This document shows, piece after piece, positions 36,835 through 42,532 of a stretch of DNA of 42,532 nt. The notes beneath the pieces were generated by a model. It made no database searches and was not told the origin of the DNA. It worked only from the letters and a program-made list of their open reading frames with translations. Positions within the stretch are counted from its first letter, which is position 1; every line of letters starts with the position of its first letter. This DNA comes from an uncultured Lachnospira sp. GTDB taxonomy: Bacteria; Bacillota; Clostridia; Lachnospirales; Lachnospiraceae. A program made the position numbers and the translations under genes. The stretch lies in contig CAMHLZ010000029.1 in NCBI GenBank assembly GCA_946186125.1, positions 1 to 42,532 on the forward strand, in the 5' to 3' direction.

Positions 36835-39800
36835 CTATTTTACTTTAATTGTAACTGTCTTTGCTGCCTTTTTGAAATTTGTTGTAGCTGCAGCTGTAAC
36901 TGTAATCTTAACAGTACCTTTCTTGCCTGTTAATGTTACCTTTCCTTTTGCATCTACTTTAGCAATCTTAGTGTTACCTGACTTGTAAGATAATTTTCCA
37001 TTACCCTTTTTAAGTCTTGCTCCGAGTTTAAATGCTTTATCAGATTTCTTCTTTGATATAGAAGTCTTAACTTTAATTGACTGAGCAGCCTGAGCAATTT
37101 TAAATGTCTTTGTAACAGTTCCTTTGTACAATCCCTTAAATGTAATCTTAACCTTTGCAGTTCCTGCATTTTTGTTTGAAGAGTAAGAAAGTGTATAATC
37201 TGTATCTTTCTTAAGCTTCTTAGAGTTGTATTTTACTGTTACTGAAGGCTTAATTGCCTTTCCTGTATATGTCTTATTAGAAATCTTACTTACAGTAACA
37301 TCTTTTGAAATATCTGTAGCTTCACCTTCAACAAGTACTGTTGCTGAGCATGCATCTACACTAACTGTTCCTGCAACTGTTCCAAGTACTTCATTTCCAG
37401 CCTTATCACCTTCTACATATACATTCCATACACCCTCAGGTAATTCAATGTTAACTGCCTTGCCATTAGGATTGTAGATTACTACAATAGCATCTTCTCC
37501 TTCATAACCTGAAATCACATTCTCTACAACTCCACCTACAGCCAATGTCTTATCACCTGACTCAGATGTTGCATATTCATTTACATATGATGTATTAACA
37601 TTCTTCAAACATCTGTTAACATCAGCTTCGCTGGCCATTCTAAGTGATGGATGTGCATTTCTGAATGCCATAAGTCCCTTATAGTAATCATTAACAGCTG
37701 CATATTTTTCTATTGATAAGTCGCCCCACTTAATGCTGTTTTCAGCACTTGGAGAAGCGTAACTGTTTGAATCAAATGTACCATCAGCTTTTACTTTTGT
37801 TCTTAACATTTCTTCACCTGCAAGGATAAATGGAATACCCTGAGATGTGAATGTAATTGCTGCTGCAAGATTATTCTGCTTAACTCTTGAATCAAATGAA
37901 TCAGTTCCGTTTGAGCTTGCGATCTTATCCCAAAGAGTTAAGTTATCATGACAAGATGAATACTGAATCATCTGTAATGGGTCACTTTCAAGTCCTGTCC
38001 AGCTTGCCTGTGCTGCAGAGCATGCTGCAATATCAGAAGCTTTTCCTACTGCACCGTTAACGTAACCTTTATCTGTTGCTGTGAATACGCTTCCCTTTAA
38101 AGCATCTCTTAAGAAATCATTAAAGTATGCAAATCCCGGTGTATCAGAACTATTTCCCTGAGTTGCAAGTTTCACGCCATCCTTTGTAGGAATTGTTGAA
38201 GGAATTGTCCAACCTTCACCATAAAGAATGATTGAAGGATCTTCTTCGTGAAGTTTCTCTGTAATTGCGTTGATTGTATCAATATCAATTAATCCCACAA
38301 GGTCAAATCTGAATCCATCAATATGATACTCATCATGCCAATATAATACTGACTGTATTATAAATTCACTCATCATTGCTCTCTCAGATGCTATATCATT
38401 ACCACATCCTGAACCATTTGTTCCTCTGTAGCAATAACCAGGTACAATCTGATTGAAACAGAAATTAGTGCTGTATGTGTGGTTGTAAACAACGTCCATT
38501 ACCACACCGATTCCTGCATTATGTAATGACTGAACCATCTGCTTAAATTCTTTAACCCTTACTTCTCCATTATATGGATCTGATGAATATGATCCCTCAG
38601 GTACATTGTAGTTCTTTGGATCATATCCCCAGTTATACTGGTCTTTATCAAGCTTTGTCTCATCTACAGCTGCATAATCATATGCAGGATTAATCTGTAC
38701 ATGTGTAATACCTAACTGCTCAAGATAATCCAGACATGTTGATTTGCCTGTTGAATTCTTTGTTCCCTTTTCTGTAAATGCTAAATATTTTCCTCTGTTT
38801 GCATCGCTTACACCAGACTCTGCATCATATGAAAAATCTCTTACCTGAATTTCCCAGATTGAGCAATCTGTATAATTGATGTTCTTGCCAAAGTAAGGAT
38901 TTACATCCTTATCCCATCCTTCAGGATCAGTTGAATCCATATCAATAACCATAGCTCTGTCACCATTTACACCAACAGCTTTAGCATATGGATCACAAGT
39001 CTCATTAGATGTTCCATCGTTAAATGTTACTTTGTATGTGTAATATGTCTTGTTTAAATCTCCGCTTTCTGTAGCTGACCATACACCATTTTCACCAAGT
39101 ACCATAGGAACTTCTTTAATCAAGCTCTCATTATCTTCTACAAGATTTCCCTTTGAATCCTTTACGGCTTCTCCTTTGTTGTAAAGTTTTACAGAAACAG
39201 AAGCTGCTGTAGGAGCCCATACTTTAAATACTGTAGAATCTTTTGTCCAGTTAGCACCTAAATCCGTACCCTTGTATGTATACTCTTTTTCAAAATCTTC
39301 ACTTGAATAATAGTCCGGCAACGGAACAGGATAATCAGCATCATTAAAGTTTACCGTGTACTTAACACCGTTCATTGTAGCCTGCTTGATGTCAATCTCT
39401 TTATCTAATAAGATAGTTGTATTAACACTACCCTCTTCCATAGGTGAAACAGCTGCAATATCAACTTTATTTCCATTGCTGTCCTTTACATCAAGAACTG
39501 CCTCTACATCCGTAATAGGATCTTCTGCTAATGAAGCAGGATTAACGTTAAATGTCACATTAATCTTTGTGTATTTTCCGTTATCATCTTTTGCTAATTC
39601 GAGATTGGTGATTACACAACCTTTTTTTGTCTCTGTATCATCAATTGTTCCACCTGCAACTTTTGAAGTGATATAGTACTTGAGTGTTCCACCTGCATAA
39701 TCAATTGTAGAAATAAACTGATCGGCATCAACATCTTTCTCTGTCCATTCACCTGCTGTTCTTACGACGTAACCGATTTTTGATGTTCCTACCGCTACAT

Positions 39801-40056
39801 TAATTGTAGCAACACCATATGTCTTTCCATCGATTTCTTCCGTTGTGTCAAATGTATAAGCCGCACCATCAGCGTTTGGTGCCCATGACCATACATCCCA
39901 TGCACTATATGCATTGTCTTCTCTGAAGTAATACAACTTAACTGTCAATGTAGAAGCTGCTTCAGCTACCTTAATGTCTGAAGCTGCAAAAACCACTGTA
40001 CTTAAGAGCATTACAACCGCCATAATTAATGACTGAATTCTCTTTGTTTTCTTCAT
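36835..40056 (-). CDS. Secreted type I pullulanase with CBM41 and basic C-terminal Ig-like domains
   Basis: 1073 residues. Signal peptide to about residue 33 (cut near VAEA). Residues about 36-130 are a CBM41-type alpha-glucan-binding module (LYYFREDNAYSAWDVWSWAP). An extra beta domain spans 148-240. CBM48 lies about 258-370 (FKVWAPTAASVSVKLYN). The GH13 core has YNWGYDP (474-480), DVVYNHTY, nucleophile Asp585 in GFRFDLVGLID, acid Glu614 in LYGEGW and SSCHDNLTLWDK. After it come an Ig-like domain (915-987, YTGKAIKPSVTVKYN) and a Big2-like lysine-rich domain (988-1073). No LPXTG tail. AAAGGAGG precedes the ATG. It debranches pullulan or amylopectin outside the cell and is monocistronic. Confidence 0.95.
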   Translation of the reverse strand: MKKTKRIQSLIMAVVMLLSTVVFAASDIKVAEAASTLTVKLYYFREDNAYSAWDVWSWAPNADGAAYTFDTTEEIDGKTYGVATINVAVGTSKIGYVVRTAGEWTEKDVDADQFISTIDYAGGTLKYYITSKVAGGTIDDTETKKGCVITNLELAKDDNGKYTKINVTFNVNPASLAEDPITDVEAVLDVKDSNGNKVDIAAVSPMEEGSVNTTILLDKEIDIKQATMNGVKYTVNFNDADYPVPLPDYYSSEDFEKEYTYKGTDLGANWTKDSTVFKVWAPTAASVSVKLYNKGEAVKDSKGNLVEDNESLIKEVPMVLGENGVWSATESGDLNKTYYTYKVTFNDGTSNETCDPYAKAVGVNGDRAMVIDMDSTDPEGWDKDVNPYFGKNINYTDCSIWEIQVRDFSYDAESGVSDANRGKYLAFTEKGTKNSTGKSTCLDYLEQLGITHVQINPAYDYAAVDETKLDKDQYNWGYDPKNYNVPEGSYSSDPYNGEVRVKEFKQMVQSLHNAGIGVVMDVVYNHTYSTNFCFNQIVPGYCYRGTNGSGCGNDIASERAMMSEFIIQSVLYWHDEYHIDGFRFDLVGLIDIDTINAITEKLHEEDPSIILYGEGWTIPSTIPTKDGVKLATQGNSSDTPGFAYFNDFLRDALKGSVFTATDKGYVNGAVGKASDIAACSAAQASWTGLESDPLQMIQYSSCHDNLTLWDKIASSNGTDSFDSRVKQNNLAAAITFTSQGIPFILAGEEMLRTKVKADGTFDSNSYASPSAENSIKWGDLSIEKYAAVNDYYKGLMAFRNAHPSLRMASEADVNRCLKNVNTSYVNEYATSESGDKTLAVGGVVENVISGYEGEDAIVVIYNPNGKAVNIELPEGVWNVYVEGDKAGNEVLGTVAGTVSVDACSATVLVEGEATDISKDVTVSKISNKTYTGKAIKPSVTVKYNSKKLKKDTDYTLSYSSNKNAGTAKVKITFKGLYKGTVTKTFKIAQAAQSIKVKTSISKKKSDKAFKLGARLKKGNGKLSYKSGNTKIAKVDAKGKVTLTGKKGTVKITVTAAATTNFKKAAKTVTIKVK

Positions 40057-40102
40057 AGAATCCTCCTTTAAAATTTTAATACCTTGACCTTGTACCTCAT
40101 AT

Positions 40103-40131
40103 ATTGTAGCACAATTTTACCAAAAAGAAAA
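40103..40131 (-). promoter_or_regulatory. Promoter of the secreted pullulanase gene, extended -10
   Basis: Minus strand TGCTACAAT (40103-40111) is an extended -10; the -35 position 17 bases away (TTTTCT, 40126-40131) is poor. It is about 46 bases before the start codon. A weak -35 suits a regulated or activator-dependent promoter. The rest of the 133-base gap holds no clear terminator for the HAD/GGDEF operon. Confidence 0.5.
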
Positions 40132-40189
40132 CTAGAATTTATAGGAATTTTGTACTATATGAACTACATATTTAGTAAATTAATTGGTT

Positions 40190-40912
40190 TTATTTCAATA
40201 TAAGTTTTGGGATTTTTTTGAAATCTCCATCTACTACTTTATACGTGGCCTCTACCTTTTCCGGATCTTCATTTTCAGGAGATATTTCTGTATGTATGTA
40301 CAATGAATCCATTCCTACTGCTTTTGCACCTGCAATATCAGTAGAAGCATCATTACCAATCATAATAGATTCTTTAATATTTAAATTATACTTATCAATT
40401 AACCTGTTGAAAAAGTTCTCTGACGGCTTCTTCCATTCTTCCTCAGAAGAGATAAAAACTGCATCAAAATAATCCCATAAACCCAAATACTTAATTTCAG
40501 GTGTCGTAAACGTACTTTGTGCATTTGAGAGAAGATATATCTTCTTGTTTTTTTGTTTTAATTCTTCAAAAAATTCCGGAACACCTTCATAATGCTTTAT
40601 AAATTTGGTAGAAATAATTCTAAACATTTCACCGGTAAATCTTATTAACTCAGTACTTGGATGTACACCTTTCTGTTCATACAATGCGCGAAATACATAA
40701 TCAATATTAATTTCATAATATTTTTTTCCATCAAATTTTTTGTTTTCTTCTTTACAAAATTTGCGATAACACATTTTTAATTCATCTGGTGTGTACATAG
40801 CACCATTGAACCCATACATCTCTGTCATTTTTTCCCACAATTCCAGAATTTTTTCATCTGTTCTAATATCTACTAATGTCCCATATAAATCAAAAATATA
40901 GTTTTTGTACAT
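40190..40912 (-). CDS. HAD-superfamily hydrolase
   Basis: 240 residues, cytoplasmic. Motif I is FDLYGTLVD (Asp8 nucleophile); the second acidic residue of DxD is replaced by Tyr10, as in the haloacid-dehalogenase-like and some uncharacterised branches. Motif II is LLSNAQ, motif III the lysine in WKKPSENFF, and motif IV IMIGNDASTDIAGAK. The helical cap lies between about 15 and 95, so it is a C1-cap member. GGAG lies 7 bases before the ATG, inside the end of the upstream GGDEF gene; the two are three bases apart and cotranscribed. Small-molecule phosphatase or dehalogenase are both possible. The substrate is unknown. Confidence 0.85.
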   Translation of the reverse strand: MYKNYIFDLYGTLVDIRTDEKILELWEKMTEMYGFNGAMYTPDELKMCYRKFCKEENKKFDGKKYYEINIDYVFRALYEQKGVHPSTELIRFTGEMFRIISTKFIKHYEGVPEFFEELKQKNKKIYLLSNAQSTFTTPEIKYLGLWDYFDAVFISSEEEWKKPSENFFNRLIDKYNLNIKESIMIGNDASTDIAGAKAVGMDSLYIHTEISPENEDPEKVEATYKVVDGDFKKIPKLILK

Positions 40913-40915
40913 ATC

Positions 40916-42403
40916 TTATCTCCTTTTTTTTCCTTTGTTTTCATACATTTTTTTATCTGCATCTAAAAGTGCATCTTTTATCTTTATCTTAACGCCATCA
41001 AAAGATGATATACCGTAAGAAAACTGCATATAAACATTCTCATCTATCAACCTGCATGGCTCTTTAAATGCTGTCTTTAACTTTTCTATGAAACTTGCTG
41101 CTTCTGAATATCCTGCTCTGCTGATAATTATGAATTCATCACCGCCATATCTGTAAAGCTTTGCTTTTGAATCCATAACATTACTTGTTATATAAGAAAA
41201 ATATCGTATATAAACGTCTCCATTATTGTGTCCGTATGTATCATTGACCTTTTTTAAATAATCCAAATCTATAAAGATGATAGTTCCCGCTTTTTTCTCA
41301 TCAGTTTCCTTTTCGATTTCTATATCAAATGCTTTCCTGTTGTAGCACGCTGTTAATGAATCTATCTTATAGGTAGTTTTCATTTCATTAAATTTGTCTT
41401 CTATCCGTGAAATTCTAAACTGCTCTTTAACCAGTTCATGCATGATATCATCATATTTTTTATTATAGTCTTCTAATATTTTATTATATTCTACAACCAG
41501 GTCAAAATAATCCTGTTTTGGAACATTATCACCCTGTAACTGATATATTGTAAGAAGCCGTCTGTATATCTGTTTTTTACTGCCGCATATATTTGGATTT
41601 TGTATAAGATTCTTACATATATCTGCCGCCTGCGATAAATCTCCTTTTTTTACCGAATAATCAATAAACGGAATGTGAACATCTTCGTTTTCCATAACAC
41701 CCATATTATTTTTTTTCCTGCTCTGTGAAATATACTCTAAATACCCATTCATAACAGATTTTATCACATCTTCATTTGATTTGGCGATTCTTAACTTTAC
41801 AAATAATGTGCACATTGTAAATAGTTTTTCACATTGAGGTTCTTTATCTATCAATTCTCGGAACATCCTATATGTTTCAACTACTTTTTTTTCATCGTTG
41901 ATTGCGGCGTAACAATATACAAGATTATTATAGCTCATGACTTTAAATATTGTTTTCACATCATCACAATCAAATGCTTTTTGCGACATAAGAATATATT
42001 CTATTGCTTTTTCATAAAATCCCGTTTCAAACAGGCTAAACGCCGCCATATTGTATACTTCATAATTGTCTATCGGTTCTAATTCAAGTTTTCCATATTT
42101 CAAAGCATACTCCACTACTTTAGGGCTCAATCCGACATAATTATAATAATTTATATATGCCTTGTATAAAAATCCTTTTGCCTTTGTAGTTTTAATACTG
42201 ACTTCTCCAATATCACACAATGTCAATAAAGGCTCCCAGTATTCATTTGCATCACTCAATATGATCTGCTGGCTTATTCTTGATATATACTCTGCATTTT
42301 CTTCATAATTATCCTCCATTGATATGTACTTTATTCCTTTATCGATTGCCTCAGATGTACCTCTGCCAGAGAGACACACTGCATCAAATGATGTCATATT
42401 CAT
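40916..42403 (-). CDS. Helical-repeat GGDEF protein, diguanylate cyclase candidate
   Basis: 495 residues from the ATG at 42403, chosen because GGAGG lies 8 bases upstream. Residues 1 to about 295 are helical and TPR-like (repeated YNMAAFSLFETGFYEKAIEY-type helices). A coiled coil of about 45 residues follows, then a GGDEF domain from about 340. The active site is GGDEF (420-424) in YRYGGDEFIII, with IDLDYLKKVNDTYGHNNGD for metal and GTP binding. The RxxD inhibitory site expected just upstream is absent. There is no signal peptide or membrane helix, so it should act in the cytoplasm and make cyclic di-GMP without product inhibition. The helical domain may sense or bind a partner. A HAD gene follows by three bases. 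Confidence 0.85.
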   Translation of the reverse strand: MNMTSFDAVCLSGRGTSEAIDKGIKYISMEDNYEENAEYISRISQQIILSDANEYWEPLLTLCDIGEVSIKTTKAKGFLYKAYINYYNYVGLSPKVVEYALKYGKLELEPIDNYEVYNMAAFSLFETGFYEKAIEYILMSQKAFDCDDVKTIFKVMSYNNLVYCYAAINDEKKVVETYRMFRELIDKEPQCEKLFTMCTLFVKLRIAKSNEDVIKSVMNGYLEYISQSRKKNNMGVMENEDVHIPFIDYSVKKGDLSQAADICKNLIQNPNICGSKKQIYRRLLTIYQLQGDNVPKQDYFDLVVEYNKILEDYNKKYDDIMHELVKEQFRISRIEDKFNEMKTTYKIDSLTACYNRKAFDIEIEKETDEKKAGTIIFIDLDYLKKVNDTYGHNNGDVYIRYFSYITSNVMDSKAKLYRYGGDEFIIISRAGYSEAASFIEKLKTAFKEPCRLIDENVYMQFSYGISSFDGVKIKIKDALLDADKKMYENKGKKRR

Positions 42404-42436
42404 GTAGAAGTCCTCCAATCAAATCTAACATAGAAT

Positions 42437-42445
42437 ATTATAACA
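42437..42445 (-). promoter_or_regulatory. Promoter of the GGDEF-HAD operon, extended -10
   Basis: Minus strand TGTTATAAT is an extended -10 (hexamer 42437-42442), about 33 bases before the chosen start. No good -35 box is visible at 17 bases. Confidence 0.6.
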
Positions 42446-42476
42446 TATCTAAATGAGATTTGCACTTTATTTACAC

Positions 42477-42507
42477 AAAAAAAAAAGAACCGTCAATGGT
42501 TCTTTTT
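42477..42507 (-). terminator. Terminator of a gene beyond the right edge
   Basis: GAACC (42487-42491) and GGTTC (42498-42502) form the core stem, extended by A/T pairs. A ten-T run follows on the minus strand, so it should end a leftward transcript entering from outside the window. A five-T run on the other side makes some rightward activity possible. The last 25 bases hold nothing I can name. Confidence 0.75.
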
Positions 42508-42532
42508 ATTCCGTACCTTCAAAACTACACAC

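Noticed and set aside
42508-42532. Right-edge sequence ending CCTTCAAAACTACACAC, reminiscent of spacer sequence near rRNA genes
   Set aside because: Too short and no rRNA or tRNA is visible inside the window. It cannot be supported without the neighbouring sequence.

Overview
The window looks like a core chromosomal segment of a low-GC, Gram-positive anaerobe of the Lachnospiraceae (Clostridia). This rests on AT-rich DNA with canonical sigma-A promoters, strong AGGAGG ribosome binding sites, pyruvate phosphate dikinase, single-chain glycyl-tRNA synthetase, a one-piece clostridial PurL, and secreted starch enzymes carrying Big2-type and lysine-rich C-terminal domains. The genus cannot be settled from sequence alone. 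I see no mobile element, tRNA, rRNA, CRISPR array or phage gene. Nearly every base is coding, and no gene-free stretch exceeds about 190 bases.

Layout. (1) 132-2768: ppdK, transcribed leftward from two tandem promoters, one with a palindrome in its spacer, and closed by a strong terminator. (2) 2933-5408: a translationally coupled pair, a GtrB-like polyprenyl-phosphate glycosyltransferase and a polytopic GT-C-like membrane protein. (3) 5487-12198: a housekeeping operon (M16C peptidase, era, recO, unknown lipoprotein, glyS) with its own promoter and terminator. (4) 12351-16127: purL with its own promoter and terminator. (5) 16203-26815: cls, a large secreted amylase, an AmyE-like lipoprotein amylase and lepB appear to be one transcript, closed by a terminator in front of a RecB-nuclease/XPD-type helicase. 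(6) 26974-29654, rightward: the TldD/TldE protease pair. (7) 29708-40056: a starch/maltodextrin cluster of malQ-glgP, a divergent LacI-family regulator, a cytoplasmic type I pullulanase and a secreted type I pullulanase. (8) 40190-42403: a HAD phosphatase-like gene and a helical-repeat GGDEF protein in one operon.

How the genes fit together. Two extracellular amylases and a CBM41-bearing pullulanase would cut starch at the cell surface. Imported maltodextrins would be debranched by the cytoplasmic pullulanase, rearranged by MalQ and phosphorolysed by GlgP. The LacI-family regulator sits at the divergent malQ promoter region, next to two CG-centred palindromes of LacI-operator type. No sugar transporter is present, so uptake must be encoded elsewhere.

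No clearly new multi-gene system stands out. The most unusual items are the amylase operon bracketed by cardiolipin synthase and signal peptidase I, mutually exclusive RNA hairpins between lepB and the helicase, a pullulanase promoter built into the preceding terminator, and secreted enzymes that seem to be retained at the wall by basic C-terminal repeats rather than by a sortase signal.
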